Program-made: the position numbers and the translations under genes | NCBI GenBank assembly: GCA_946186375.1 | Contig: CAMHMZ010000016.1 | Coordinates: 1 to 51,355 of the forward strand | Origin: an uncultured Clostridia bacterium | Lineage (GTDB): Bacteria; Bacillota; Clostridia; Oscillospirales; Oscillospiraceae | DNA: 51,355 nucleotides | Reading direction: 5' to 3' | Notes under the pieces: generated by a model | Database searches by the model: none | What the model saw: the letters and a program-made list of their open reading frames with translations, nothing else | Told to the model about the DNA's origin: nothing | In this document: piece after piece, positions 15,512 to 23,724 of the stretch | Layout: each line of letters starts with the position of its first letter | How positions within the stretch are numbered: the first letter of the stretch is position 1

Positions 15512-17266
15512 CTACGCCAGCTCGCCCATCTGGAGCTGATAGATCTCCCGATAGGCGGCGCAATTTTTCAAAAGCTCCTCGTGGCTGCCATAGCCGATGC
15601 AGCGGCCGTTATCGAGCACGAGGATACTGTCCATGCCCATCACGCTGCTCACGCGCTGCGCGATCATGATGAGCGTGGCGTCCGGGTGCCGCGCGAGGAT
15701 GGCCCGGCGCATCTGCGCGTCGGTCCGGTAATCGAGCGCGCTCGAGCTGTCGTCGAGCACAAGGATCTCCGGGTCCGCGCCGAGCGCGCGGGCGACGAGC
15801 AGGCGCTGCTTCTGCCCGCCGGAGAGGTTGGCGCCCTTGATGGCGGCCTCGTAGTCGAGCCCCTCGTCCAGCGCGTCCACGAACTCCGCGGCCATCGCGT
15901 CCTCCACGGCGGCGCGGACCGCCTCCGCGCTTAAACCGCGGCCGAAGTCGATATTTTCGCGCAGCGTGTCGTGAAAGACCATGTCGTTCTGGAAGACCGC
16001 GCCGAATTTCCGGCGCAGCGTGTCCTTGTCGTAGCTGCGCACGTCGCGCCCGTCGACGAACACCGCGCCCTCCTGCGCGTCGTAAAAGCGCATGAGGAGG
16101 TTGATGATCGTCGTCTTGCCGCAGCCGGTCGGGCCGATGATGCCGAGGCTCTCGCCTTTTTTGAGGCTGAAGCTGATGCCGTCGAGGGCCTTTTCGCGCT
16201 CCTCCCCGGCAAAACCCGCGCTCGTGCCGTCGCCCTCGCCGTAGCGAAAGCCCACGTTTTCAAAGCGGATGAAGCCCTCGCCCTGCGGCTGCGCGGCCTC
16301 GGAAGCGGGGAGGACGGTCTGGTCGGTCTCGGCGCGCAGCACCGCGTCGATGCGGTCGGCGCTGGCCCCGGCGCGGCTGAGCGTCATGAAGATGCGGTTG
16401 AGGCCCATGACGCCCATGGCGATCATGTTGAAATAAGTCAGAAAGGCGAGGATCACGCCGGGCTTCAGAAGCCCCGCGTCCACGCGCCGCGCGCCGACGA
16501 GCACCACGAGCGTGAGGCCGATGTTGAGACAAAGCTGCATGAAGGGCCCGGGGATCGCCATCACGGTGGAGGCCGCGATATCCTGCCGGGACATGGCGCG
16601 GTTGGCCTCCTCGAAGCGGGCGCGCTCGTGCGGCTCCTTGCAGAGGGCCTTGACCACCCGGATGCCCGTGATGCTCTCGCGCATGATGCGCACCACGGCG
16701 TCGAGCCGCTGCTGCACGCGCGCGAACATCGGGATGCCGCGCGAGGACACCAGCAGGATGACCCCGATCAGAAAGGGCAGCATCACGATGAGGATCATAG
16801 CCAGATGCCGCTCCATGATCAGCGTGACCAGCACGCCGCCGAGCAGCATGATCGGCGCGCGCACGAAAAGCGTCTGGAACTGCTGCACGGCCGACTGCAC
16901 GTTGTAGCTGTCGCTGGTCATGCGGGAGATGAGGCTCGGCAGGGTGTAGGCGTCGAACTGGCTGCCCGAGAGCTCCACGGTCTTGCGGAAGAGCTGCTGC
17001 CGCACGTCGAAGCTGATGCGGTGGGCGTTGTCGACGGCGCGGCGGTTGGCGTGGGCGTTGAACTGGCGGCAGAGGAAGGCCGCCGCGAACATCAGCGCGC
17101 CCCAGCCGAGCACCGCGGGCAGATCGCCCAGCGGCACCACGTCGTCGATGATATGTTCAAAGATATAGGGCAGCGTCAGCTCGAACATCGTTCCGACGAG
17201 CTTGATGAGGATCGCGGCGGCCACCGCCCTCCGGTACCGCCAGATCTGTTGTGCCAGCAGCTTCAT
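15512..17266 (-). CDS. ABC exporter half-transporter, partner with degenerate Walker B
   Basis: This 584-residue protein has an N-terminal six-helix membrane domain starting MKLLAQQIWRYRRAV and a C-terminal nucleotide-binding domain. Walker A is GPTGCGKTTI, the signature is intact NLSGGQKQRLL, and Walker B is EILVLDDSSSALD. Asp replaces the catalytic Glu. The switch residue sits in LIMIAQRVSS, where Gln replaces His. These substitutions mark the non-hydrolytic site of heterodimeric exporters and fit the downstream partner at 13717-15495. It is first gene of the pair, without an adjacent regulator. A linker of about 25 residues before the ATP domain is longer than usual. Confidence 0.92.
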   Translation of the reverse strand: MKLLAQQIWRYRRAVAAAILIKLVGTMFELTLPYIFEHIIDDVVPLGDLPAVLGWGALMFAAAFLCRQFNAHANRRAVDNAHRISFDVRQQLFRKTVELSGSQFDAYTLPSLISRMTSDSYNVQSAVQQFQTLFVRAPIMLLGGVLVTLIMERHLAMILIVMLPFLIGVILLVSSRGIPMFARVQQRLDAVVRIMRESITGIRVVKALCKEPHERARFEEANRAMSRQDIAASTVMAIPGPFMQLCLNIGLTLVVLVGARRVDAGLLKPGVILAFLTYFNMIAMGVMGLNRIFMTLSRAGASADRIDAVLRAETDQTVLPASEAAQPQGEGFIRFENVGFRYGEGDGTSAGFAGEEREKALDGISFSLKKGESLGIIGPTGCGKTTIINLLMRFYDAQEGAVFVDGRDVRSYDKDTLRRKFGAVFQNDMVFHDTLRENIDFGRGLSAEAVRAAVEDAMAAEFVDALDEGLDYEAAIKGANLSGGQKQRLLVARALGADPEILVLDDSSSALDYRTDAQMRRAILARHPDATLIMIAQRVSSVMGMDSILVLDNGRCIGYGSHEELLKNCAAYREIYQLQMGELA

Positions 17267-17378
17267 GCTCTCTCTCCGTGCTTCCGTTGGTTCATTACTT
17301 GTTATTATAGTCTCGACCGGCGCGCCGCGTCAAAAGGTTTTTTGAGATTTGATCGCGCCCCCGACAGCGCCGCTGCCT

Positions 17379-17448
17379 CGTAGGGGCGAGCATCGCTCGT
17401 CCGCGGACATGGCACAAGATAAGCGGACGAGCAATGCTCGTCCCTACG
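17379..17448. repeat. Inverted-repeat element of the GTAGGGGCGAGC type
   Basis: The arms CGTAGGGGCGAGCATCGCTC (arm 17379-17404) and GCGGACGAGCAATGCTCGTC (arm 17423-17448) are near-perfect inverted copies, 26 nt each, around an 18-nt centre. Each arm is itself palindromic around GAGCATCGCTC or GAGCAATGCTC. Short units starting GTAGGG and ending GCCC/GTCCGC are common between genes in gut Clostridia genomes. A single-arm relative occurs at 23530-23559. Confidence 0.65.
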
Positions 17449-17495
17449 CAGCGCAGAACGTCCTCTTGCGGAGGCGACAGGGTGCAGCGACCCAC

Positions 17496-17527
17496 AAAAA
17501 AGACCGGCAGGCCGAAGCCTGCCGGTC
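17496..17527 (-). terminator. Terminator of the NSS symporter gene
   Basis: On the minus strand an 11-bp perfect stem GACCGGCAGGC / GCCTGCCGGTC with a TTCG tetraloop is followed by T6. It starts 17 bp after the symporter stop codon. Confidence 0.9.
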
Positions 17528-17543
17528 GGAAAGCGGACAGTTT

Positions 17544-18884
17544 TTATTTCCACTTGAAGGTGACGAGCCCATAGATATACAGCGCCGCGACGCAGACGGG
17601 GACGAAATACTGGAAGATGGGCCGCATCCAGGCCTTCACCTTGAGCCCCTTGCCGGCGTTTGCCTCGGCAAGGAAGGCGTCCCAGCCCCAGCCGATCTTG
17701 TAGCAGCAGAAGATCGAGAAGATGAACGCGCCGAGCGGCAGCAGGTTCGTGCTCACGATGAAGTCCCAGAAGTCCAGCCAGGCGCTGCCGTCGGCAAAGG
17801 GCTGGAAGTGGAAGAGGCTGTAGCCCAGCGCGGTGGTCAGGCCCAGCAGGAACACGCCCGCGCCGCAGACGAGGCAGCCCTTCGGGCGGCTCAGCCCCGT
17901 GAGCTCGCGCACGCAGGCGAGGATGTTCTCGAACACCGCCAGCTCCGTCGAGAAGGCGGCGAAGACCATGAACAGGAAGAAGAGCGTGCCCCAGACGCGC
18001 CCGCCGGCCATGCTGTTGAAGACCGTGGCCATCGTGTCGAAGAGGAGGGAGGGCCCGGCGCTGACCTCGATGCCGTAGGTCGAGCAGGCCGGGAAGATGA
18101 TGAAGCCCGCCATCAGTGCCACGAAGGTGTCCAGCACGATCACGTGCACCGACTCGCCCATCAGCGTGCGCTCCTTGCCGATGTAGCTGCCGAAGATGGC
18201 CATGGAGCCGATGCCGATGGAGAGCGTGAAGAAGGCCTGGTTCATGGCCGCGACGACGACCTTGCCGTTGATCTTGGAAAAGTCCGGCACCAGATAGAAG
18301 GCCAGGCCCTCCTTGGCGCCCTTCAGCGTCGCGCTGTGGTAGGCCAGCACCAGCATCAGCAGCAGAAGCCCCACCATCAGATACTTTGTCACCCGCTCGA
18401 GCCCGCCCTGCAGGTCGAAGCACAAGACGCCGAAGCCCAGCACCACCGCGACGAGCAGATACGCCACGTTGACGCCGGGATTGGTGATCATCGAGAAGAA
18501 GGTCAGCTCCGCGCTCTGCCCGAGCAGGAACTGGACGAAGTAGTACATCATCCAGCCGGTGACGACCGTGTAGAAGGCCATCAGCGCGATGTTGCCCAAG
18601 AGCGCGAAATAGCCGTGCAGGTGCCATTTCTGCCCGGACTTTTCAAGCTTGTGGTACATTCTGACGGGGCTGGCCTGCGAGGCGCGGCCGATCGCAAACT
18701 CCATGATCATGGAGGGCAGACCCAACAGCACGAGGCAGAGGATATACACCAGCACAAAGCCGCCCCCGCCGAACTGCCCGGTCATCCACGGGAATTTCCA
18801 CACGTTGCCGCAGCCGATGGCGCAGCCCGCGCTGAGCATGATAAAGCCCAGCCGACTGCCGAGCCGTTCTCTGTTTTCGTTCAT
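17544..18884 (-). CDS. Neurotransmitter:sodium symporter (NSS/SLC6-like) amino-acid transporter
   Basis: This 446-residue protein has 11-12 predicted membrane helices. The family hallmark lies in helix 1: GCAIGCGNVWKFPWMTGQFG, where the unwound segment and Asn/Ala carbonyls form the Na+ and substrate sites. The following FVLVYILCLVLLGLPSMIMEFAIGR is the typical helix 2 and loop. Bacterial NSS members (LeuT, MhsT, Tyt1) import amino acids, often aromatic or branched, with Na+. The substrate cannot be set here. It is a single gene with its own terminator; the start has GGGAGG-type ribosome-binding sequence upstream. Confidence 0.93.
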   Translation of the reverse strand: MNENRERLGSRLGFIMLSAGCAIGCGNVWKFPWMTGQFGGGGFVLVYILCLVLLGLPSMIMEFAIGRASQASPVRMYHKLEKSGQKWHLHGYFALLGNIALMAFYTVVTGWMMYYFVQFLLGQSAELTFFSMITNPGVNVAYLLVAVVLGFGVLCFDLQGGLERVTKYLMVGLLLLMLVLAYHSATLKGAKEGLAFYLVPDFSKINGKVVVAAMNQAFFTLSIGIGSMAIFGSYIGKERTLMGESVHVIVLDTFVALMAGFIIFPACSTYGIEVSAGPSLLFDTMATVFNSMAGGRVWGTLFFLFMVFAAFSTELAVFENILACVRELTGLSRPKGCLVCGAGVFLLGLTTALGYSLFHFQPFADGSAWLDFWDFIVSTNLLPLGAFIFSIFCCYKIGWGWDAFLAEANAGKGLKVKAWMRPIFQYFVPVCVAALYIYGLVTFKWK

Positions 18885-19002
18885 ATCGCGCCTCCCGGAA
18901 AGAATATTTATTCAATTATACATCAGAAAGACCCGGCTGAAAAGAGGAAATATGAATATTTTTCCCGCGGCGCGTGAGCGACAAAGTTTTCCGCGTTTTT
19001 CC

Positions 19003-19031
19003 TTGCAAGCGCGTGTACGCTCTGGTACAAT
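19003..19031 (+). promoter_or_regulatory. Promoter of the YhhN gene
   Basis: TTGCAA (19003-19008) and TACAAT (19026-19031), spaced 17 bp, lie 41 bp before the start codon. An AAAGGAGG ribosome-binding site follows. Confidence 0.75.
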
Positions 19032-19071
19032 AAAACTGCGGAGCCCTTTCCGATGAAAAGGAGGTCGTCTT

Positions 19072-19785
19072 ATGGCATATCCTCTTTTGCTCTTATGCGG
19101 CGCGGCGCTGCTTGCTGCATATATCCGGGAGAAGATCCGGGCCTACTCGGTCCGGGCGCTGCTGCTCAAGTCCCTCGTCTCGGCGCTCTTCGTCGCCGTC
19201 GGCGTGTACGGGAGCTGGCTTTCGGCCTCACGGGGGAGCGCGAGCCCGCTCGGCCCCTGCGTGGTGCTGGGGCTCGTGTGCGGCCTGCTGGGCGATATCT
19301 GGCTGGATCTCAAATACGTGTTTCCGGAGAAGGACGAGCCCTTCACCTACGCGGGCTTCTGCGTCTTCGGCCTGGGGCATCTGCTCTTCATCGCGGGTAT
19401 GCTGTTGAGCTTCTTCCCCGCGGGACAGCCCCTGCTGCTGCTCGCGCCGATCCTGCTGGCGCTGGCACTGAGCCTCGGCAACGCGCTGCTGGAAAAGCCA
19501 ATGAAGCTCAGCTACGGGAAATTCAAGCCCGTCGTGATCGCCTACGGCGCCGTCCTCTTTGCCATGGTGCTGCTCGCCGGCACTCTCGCGCTCAGCCGCG
19601 GCTGGCGGGAGACGCCGCTGAACCTCCTGTTCATCGGAGGCGTGTCCTTCGCCGTCTCCGATCTGATCCTCAGCGGCACCTATTTCGGCGTCGGCAAGGA
19701 GCGCCCGGTCGACCTGGTGCTCAATTACCTCAGCTATTACACCGGGCAGTTTCTGATCGCCTCCGCGGCGGTGTTTTTGACATAA
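19072..19785 (+). CDS. YhhN/TMEM86 family membrane protein (lysoplasmalogenase-like)
   Basis: This 237-residue protein has about eight membrane helices. The YhhN signature is GLVCGLLGDIWLDLKYVFPE (near 65-85) followed by FTYAGFCVFGLGHLLFIAG; the conserved Asp residues are present, with a second conserved FAVSDLILS near 203. Eukaryotic TMEM86B hydrolyses the vinyl-ether bond of lysoplasmalogens. Many anaerobic Clostridia make plasmalogens, so a lipid-remodelling role is plausible but inferred. AAAAGGAGG precedes the ATG. It is flanked by its own promoter and a shared terminator. Confidence 0.88.
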   Translation: MAYPLLLLCGAALLAAYIREKIRAYSVRALLLKSLVSALFVAVGVYGSWLSASRGSASPLGPCVVLGLVCGLLGDIWLDLKYVFPEKDEPFTYAGFCVFGLGHLLFIAGMLLSFFPAGQPLLLLAPILLALALSLGNALLEKPMKLSYGKFKPVVIAYGAVLFAMVLLAGTLALSRGWRETPLNLLFIGGVSFAVSDLILSGTYFGVGKERPVDLVLNYLSYYTGQFLIASAAVFLT

Positions 19786-19787
19786 AC

Positions 19788-19829
19788 AAAGCAGCAGGCG
19801 GGTCGTCTTTGACGGCCCGCCTGCTTTTT
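19788..19829. terminator. Bidirectional terminator between YhhN and LURP-one genes
   Basis: AAAGCAGCAGGCGGG pairs with CCCGCCTGCTTTTT around a short loop. It lies between two convergent genes, and the last bases overlap the LURP-one stop region. Confidence 0.85.
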
Positions 19830-20430
19830 AATCACTCGACGAGGACGAGGAGGACGCCGCGGCGGCGTTCTCGCGGTCGCGGATCATGTGCTGCAGCGTG
19901 ACGAGGATCGCCACGACGGTCGCCTCATGCTCCGGCCGGTAGAGGTCGATGCAGTACTTGTCATGCAGCGACAGCAGCTTCTGCGCGATGACGGCGATGA
20001 TTTCGCCGTTCTGATCGTAGAGCTCGAAATTCAGCCCGAGGATGTTCCCCTGCAGCTGCCAGCCCAGACCCTCGAGGTTCGTGACGTCCCGCACGAGGTG
20101 AAAGAGCTCATTCGACACCTCGAAGCTCGGCCCGCCGTCCATCGTGATGAAATGCCGCTCGTGCAGGGTGAAGAGCTTCTTTTCCATGTGAGCAACGTGG
20201 CGGCCATCGGCGTCATAGATCTCGGTCTTGTCGTGCAGGGAGGGAAACTTCGTCTCCGCGCGGTACACGACGCGCTCCTCGGCGTCTGTGATCTCGATCC
20301 TGTGGTGCAGCGTCATGACTTTGGTGCTCGTGAAGAGAGAGCGCCGCGGCTCTCCGAAGCGCGCGACATTGTTGACGTTGGCGGCCTCGCCGGCCTCGCG
20401 GAAGCGGTGAACGTTTGAAAACACACCCAT
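19828..20430 (-). CDS. LURP-one-related protein (tubby-like fold)
   Basis: This 200-residue protein has repeated beta-strand units typical of LURP-one/YxjI proteins: VMTLHHRIEITDAEERVVYR, then FPSLHDKTEIYDADG, KLFTLHERHFI and LLSLHDKYCIDLYRPEHE. Each has a LHxxxxI pattern. The fold resembles tubby C-terminal domains that bind phosphoinositides or membranes; bacterial functions are not established. A poly-Ser/Ala tail (about the last 15 residues) is a disordered, low-complexity addition. It is the last gene of a TetR-hydrolase-LURP gene run with gaps of 22 and 40 bp. Confidence 0.85.
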   Translation of the reverse strand: MGVFSNVHRFREAGEAANVNNVARFGEPRRSLFTSTKVMTLHHRIEITDAEERVVYRAETKFPSLHDKTEIYDADGRHVAHMEKKLFTLHERHFITMDGGPSFEVSNELFHLVRDVTNLEGLGWQLQGNILGLNFELYDQNGEIIAVIAQKLLSLHDKYCIDLYRPEHEATVVAILVTLQHMIRDRENAAAASSSSSSSD

Positions 20431-20470
20431 GGTTCTGTTCTCCTTTTCTATCTTTTTTCAGATGTCTCCG

Positions 20471-21349
20471 TCAGAGAAAACGCCGGAAGAAATCGCACTC
20501 GTCCCTGTTGCATTGCTGCGCGTCGGCCGAGCGCATGTTGCAGTGGAACACGTGGCCCAGCACGTGGTCCTTGTCGCCGTAATAGTGGTATTCCGCCTCG
20601 ACGCCGAGCGACTGCAGCTTGTCGGCGAGGGGCCTGGCCTGCGCGGCGAGAAAGTCCCCCTCGGCCGTCATCACGAAGCTCGGCGGGAAGGCCCCGGTCA
20701 CCTGGCGCAGCACGGAGTTGAGCTCGCGCTCCTCCCGCGTCCCCTTTTCGGGGAGATAGTCGGCCATCAGCCGGGCCGTGTGGTCCCTTTTGCCGCTGTC
20801 GACGATCTCATAGACGCCGCAGTTGAGCGCGACCGCCGTCGGCGCGAAGCCCTCCGGCGCACGGAAGGCAAAGCGTTCGGCGTAGGCCGGGTTCGTGCAC
20901 AGGCAGCTGTACAGCCCCAGCAGCTGCGCCCCGGCGCTGTCGCCCACGGCGAAGACCTTCTCCGTGTCGAAGCCGAAGCGCGCCGCGTTCTGCAGCAGCC
21001 AATGGAAGACGGCGTTCGTGTCCTCCAGCTGCGCGGGAAACTTGAATTTCGGCGCGAGGCGGTAGGTAAAGTTGACGACGGCGAAGCCCTGCTCGGCCAG
21101 ACTCATGCAGTAATACTGATACCGCTCCTTGTCCCCGTAGACCCAGCCGCCGCCGTGCACGCTCACGATGACCGGGAGCTTGCCCCCCAGCGCCTTCGGG
21201 CGGTAGACGTCGAGCCGGTTCCATTTGGCGTCCTCGCCGTAGCGCAGATCGTCAAAGCGCGCGATCCCCTCCGGCGTGACGAGCCCGGCGTCGCGCTTGT
21301 CGTCCCCGCGCTTGAACATGGTGCGCAGCATGAAGCTTGTCAGTGACAT
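20471..21349 (-). CDS. Alpha/beta hydrolase, hormone-sensitive-lipase-type esterase
   Basis: This 292-residue hydrolase has the oxyanion-hole motif VSVHGGGWVYGD (near 60-71), the nucleophile elbow AVGDSAGAQLLG (Ser near 143), an acid in TAEGDFLAAQ and the catalytic His in YGDKDHVLGH. HGGGW marks the HSL/esterase subfamily acting on short-chain esters. The N-terminal 45 residues form a cap-like segment. GGAGGAAAC precedes the ATG. It lies 22 bp after the TetR gene, so it may be controlled by that repressor; the divergent MATE pump suggests a link to detoxification. Confidence 0.9.
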   Translation of the reverse strand: MSLTSFMLRTMFKRGDDKRDAGLVTPEGIARFDDLRYGEDAKWNRLDVYRPKALGGKLPVIVSVHGGGWVYGDKERYQYYCMSLAEQGFAVVNFTYRLAPKFKFPAQLEDTNAVFHWLLQNAARFGFDTEKVFAVGDSAGAQLLGLYSCLCTNPAYAERFAFRAPEGFAPTAVALNCGVYEIVDSGKRDHTARLMADYLPEKGTREERELNSVLRQVTGAFPPSFVMTAEGDFLAAQARPLADKLQSLGVEAEYHYYGDKDHVLGHVFHCNMRSADAQQCNRDECDFFRRFL

Positions 21350-21371
21350 TTCGTTTCCTCCTGTTCCGTTT

Positions 21372-21953
21372 TTACCAGCCGATCATATTTTCCTGCACCG
21401 CGCCCTGGCGGCGGAGCAGGTCGTACAGCTCCTCCGGCTTTTCACGGCAGCCGCCCTGCAGCCACTGGCGCACCACGGCCGTGAGCCCCATGAGGAAGAA
21501 AAGACCGTGGTAGGTCATCTCCGCCTCCGTCTGCACGCCGAAGTCCTCCGGCGAGACCTGCGCGCCGCCGAGGCGGTCGCGGATCAGGTCCCAGGCCAGC
21601 TGCAGCACGCCCGCGTTTTTGCTCTCCGAGAGATAGTAGAGGTAAAACTCCCGGTGCTCCCGGATGAAGCGGAAGATCTCCGTAAAGCAGTCCCGCGCGG
21701 AGGCGTGCTCGTCGAGCTTGCGGAAAAAGGTCTCCGTCAGCTGTCGGGACATGCTCTTTTCCACCTTCTCCACGAGGTCGTACACGTCCTGATAGTGTGC
21801 ATAGAAGGTGGAGCGGTGCACCTGCGCCTGCTCGCAGATCTCGCGCACCGTGATCCGGCCGAGCGGGCGCCGCTCCTCGGTCATCATCCGGTAGACCGCG
21901 CGGATGATCCGCTCGTCCGTCTCGCGGTTGAGACGGTTGTTTTTGGTGTTCAT
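21372..21953 (-). CDS. TetR/AcrR family transcriptional regulator
   Basis: This 193-residue regulator has an N-terminal helix-turn-helix typical of TetR: RIIRAVYRMMTEERRPLGRI, then TVREICEQAQVHRSTFYAHYQDVYDLVE (residues 34-62). The C-terminal ligand-binding half is divergent, as usual. It is divergent from the MATE efflux gene, with a 126-bp shared regulatory region containing symmetric sites (21977-22058). This arrangement suggests it represses the MATE pump and its own operon, released by a pump substrate. A possible TetR_C_7-like (dhaS-type) subclass is suggested by its length, but not proven. Confidence 0.92.
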   Translation of the reverse strand: MNTKNNRLNRETDERIIRAVYRMMTEERRPLGRITVREICEQAQVHRSTFYAHYQDVYDLVEKVEKSMSRQLTETFFRKLDEHASARDCFTEIFRFIREHREFYLYYLSESKNAGVLQLAWDLIRDRLGGAQVSPEDFGVQTEAEMTYHGLFFLMGLTAVVRQWLQGGCREKPEELYDLLRRQGAVQENMIGW

Positions 21954-21976
21954 AAAAGGGGGCTCCTTGCATTATC

Positions 21977-22058
21977 CAGACACTTATCCGGATATTATCG
22001 GTTGAACGATCTTCTTGCTCATAGTATACTATAGTCACATTAAGAAAACAAGTGTCTG
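21977..22058. promoter_or_regulatory. Divergent TetR/MATE control region with symmetric sites
   Basis: The MATE promoter is TTGAAC (22002-22007), 17 bp, TATACT (22025-22030). The -10 lies inside the perfect 12-bp palindrome ATAGTATACTAT (22021-22032). Outside it, CAGACACTT (21977-21985) and AAGTGTCTG (22050-22058) are 9-bp inverted copies placed symmetrically around the promoter. Either the palindrome or the outer pair could be the repressor's operator. Confidence 0.65.
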
Positions 22059-22079
22059 CTTAATCTCGGAGGCATTGGC

Positions 22080-23411
22080 ATGAAGAACGAAAAACTGATG
22101 CAGGAGGGCAGCGTCGGCGCGCTTCTCGTGAAGATGAGCCTGCCCGTGATCCTCATCATGATGGTCACGGTCCTCTATAACCTCGCCGACGTCTTCTTCA
22201 TCGGCCGCTGCGGCGACCGCTTCCAGCTCGCGGCCATCTCGCTGGCCGGGCCGGTCTTTTCGGCCATCTCCGCCTTCAACACGCTCATCGGCTTCGGCGG
22301 CTGCACGGCCTGCTCGATCGCGCTGGGCGAGGGGCGGGAAGATCTCGTGCGCAAATACAGCGCCTTCGTGCTCTACGCCGCGCTCGGCATCGGGCTGTTG
22401 CTGGGCGCTGCGATCCTCGGCGGGATGGATGTGCTGCTCTCGCTTCTGGGCAGCGGCGAGGAGACCGCCCGCTACACCGCCGAATACCTGCGCATCCTCG
22501 CGCTGGGCGCGCCCTTCCTCGTGATGAGCGGGGCGCTGGGCAACACCGTGCGCGCCGACGGCGACGTGAAAAGCGCGATGCTCGCCTCGCTGACGGGGAC
22601 GCTGCTCAACATCGCGCTCGATCCGTTGTTCATCGCCCTCTTCCGCTGGGGCTGCGCGGGCGCGGCGCTGGCGACGGTGCTCGGCAACGTCGTGAGCCTG
22701 CTGCTTCTGCTGCTCGCCGTCCGGAAGAAACCGGCCTTCTCCCTCTCGTGGAAGGATCTCAGCCTGCACAGGGACATCTCGCTGCGCGTGCTGAGCCTGG
22801 GCTTGCCGATGGCGGCCAGCACGCTGCTGATGAGCTTTTCCTCGGCCGTCTCCAACCGGCTTACGGTCACCTACGGCAGCGTCGCCGTCGCCGCGCGCAG
22901 CGTCGCGGGGAAGAGCGCCATGCTGATCCCGATGATCGTGATGGGCCTGTGCATGGGCGTGCAGCCGGCCATCTCCTACGTCTACGGCCGGCGGGATCTC
23001 GCGCGGCTACGGAAGATCGTCCTCGGCGTCGGCGCGGTGTGCGTGGGCGTCGCGGCGCTGATGTCCGCCGCCTTCTTCCTCTTTCGCGAGCAGTTCGTCG
23101 CCGCCTTCAGCGCCGACGCGGAGATCGTCTCCCTGGGCAAGACCATGATGCTCGGCACGCTCCTGGCCGTCCCGGTGGAGGGCGTGTATCACATGTGCTC
23201 TACCTATCTGCAGGCCACCGGCAAGGTGAGCTACGCCACGCTGACCTCCCTCATGCAGAAGGGGCTGGTGTTTCTGCCGGTGCTGCTCGTGATGGAGCGG
23301 GTCTTCGGCCTCTTCGGCATCGTCTTCTCCAACGCCGTCACGACGCTCCTCTCCACGCTGATCGCCCTGCTCCTCTGCCGCAGCTGGAGCAAGCAAATCA
23401 GTTTTCAGTAG
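22080..23411 (+). CDS. MATE family multidrug/toxin efflux transporter
   Basis: This 443-residue protein has 12 membrane helices in two halves. The first starts GSVGALLVKMSLPVILIMMV followed by LYNLADVFFIGRCG, the family signature; the second half has a matching PMAASTLLMSF segment. It belongs to the MATE (DinF/NorM-like) efflux group that exports cationic drugs or toxic metabolites with Na+ or H+. GGAGG precedes the ATG. Its promoter region is shared with the TetR gene, suggesting inducible expression. No terminator is obvious right after the stop; low-complexity DNA follows. Confidence 0.93.
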   Translation: MKNEKLMQEGSVGALLVKMSLPVILIMMVTVLYNLADVFFIGRCGDRFQLAAISLAGPVFSAISAFNTLIGFGGCTACSIALGEGREDLVRKYSAFVLYAALGIGLLLGAAILGGMDVLLSLLGSGEETARYTAEYLRILALGAPFLVMSGALGNTVRADGDVKSAMLASLTGTLLNIALDPLFIALFRWGCAGAALATVLGNVVSLLLLLLAVRKKPAFSLSWKDLSLHRDISLRVLSLGLPMAASTLLMSFSSAVSNRLTVTYGSVAVAARSVAGKSAMLIPMIVMGLCMGVQPAISYVYGRRDLARLRKIVLGVGAVCVGVAALMSAAFFLFREQFVAAFSADAEIVSLGKTMMLGTLLAVPVEGVYHMCSTYLQATGKVSYATLTSLMQKGLVFLPVLLVMERVFGLFGIVFSNAVTTLLSTLIALLLCRSWSKQISFQ

Positions 23412-23529
23412 TCAGTTTTCAGGTTTCAGTAGAACGGGAAACAAGAGTTTGGAAACAAGGAGGAATGAGGCGTTAGGAGTGAGGAATGAAAGGAAACGAA
23501 GGTTATAGCGCGGAAACTGACGTCCGCGC

Positions 23530-23559
23530 CGTAGGGGCCGATCCCTTGATCGGCCCGCG
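23530..23559. repeat. Single unit of the GTAGGGGC palindromic repeat family
   Basis: CGTAGGGGCCGATCCCTTGA and the following TCGGCCCGCG form a palindrome CCGATC/GATCGG inside GTAGGGGC...GCCCGCG ends. The ends match the element at 17379-17448 while the central palindrome differs, as in families where the core is variable. Confidence 0.55.
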
Positions 23560-23582
23560 CGGTGCGATCTGAATCATGAACA

Positions 23583-23626
23583 AATCCCCGGCGAATTCGT
23601 ACTGATCTGCGAATTCGCCGGGGATT
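23583..23626. repeat. Perfect 17-bp hairpin, possibly a terminator
   Basis: AATCCCCGGCGAATTCG (23583-23599) and its exact reverse complement (23610-23626) flank a 10-nt loop; TATTGTATAATTTTT follows. On the plus strand a delayed T-run could make it a terminator of the MATE transcript. Otherwise it may be a dispersed palindromic element. Confidence 0.6.
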
Positions 23627-23724
23627 ATTGTATAATTTTTGACTTTTCCCGCCGGACTGTCGAGGATGCCAGCCTCCGCAGGATGAGGCACTAAACCCCG
23701 TTTACCCTTCTGAAAACCGAAAAC

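Larger units (their letters stand above)
23412..23724. other. Repeat-rich intergenic block
   Basis: This block carries a low-complexity stretch just after the MATE stop (23400-23500: GTTTTCAGTAGTCAGTTTTC and GGAGTGAGGAATGAAAGG-like units). It also holds one GTAGGGGCC-type repeat (23530-23559), a perfect 17-bp palindrome (23583-23626), and at the far end CTGAAAACCGAAAACT, an inverted echo of the first motif (23710-23725). No gene is supported. Confidence 0.6.

Noticed and set aside
13759-15669. 636-codon plus-strand frame opposite the ABC exporter gene
   Set aside because: It mirrors the minus-strand ABC gene with Walker and signature motifs; long antisense frames are expected in GC-rich DNA.
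17349-18977. 542-codon plus-strand frame opposite the NSS symporter
   Set aside because: A His/Glu/Asp-rich antisense shadow of a membrane-protein gene.
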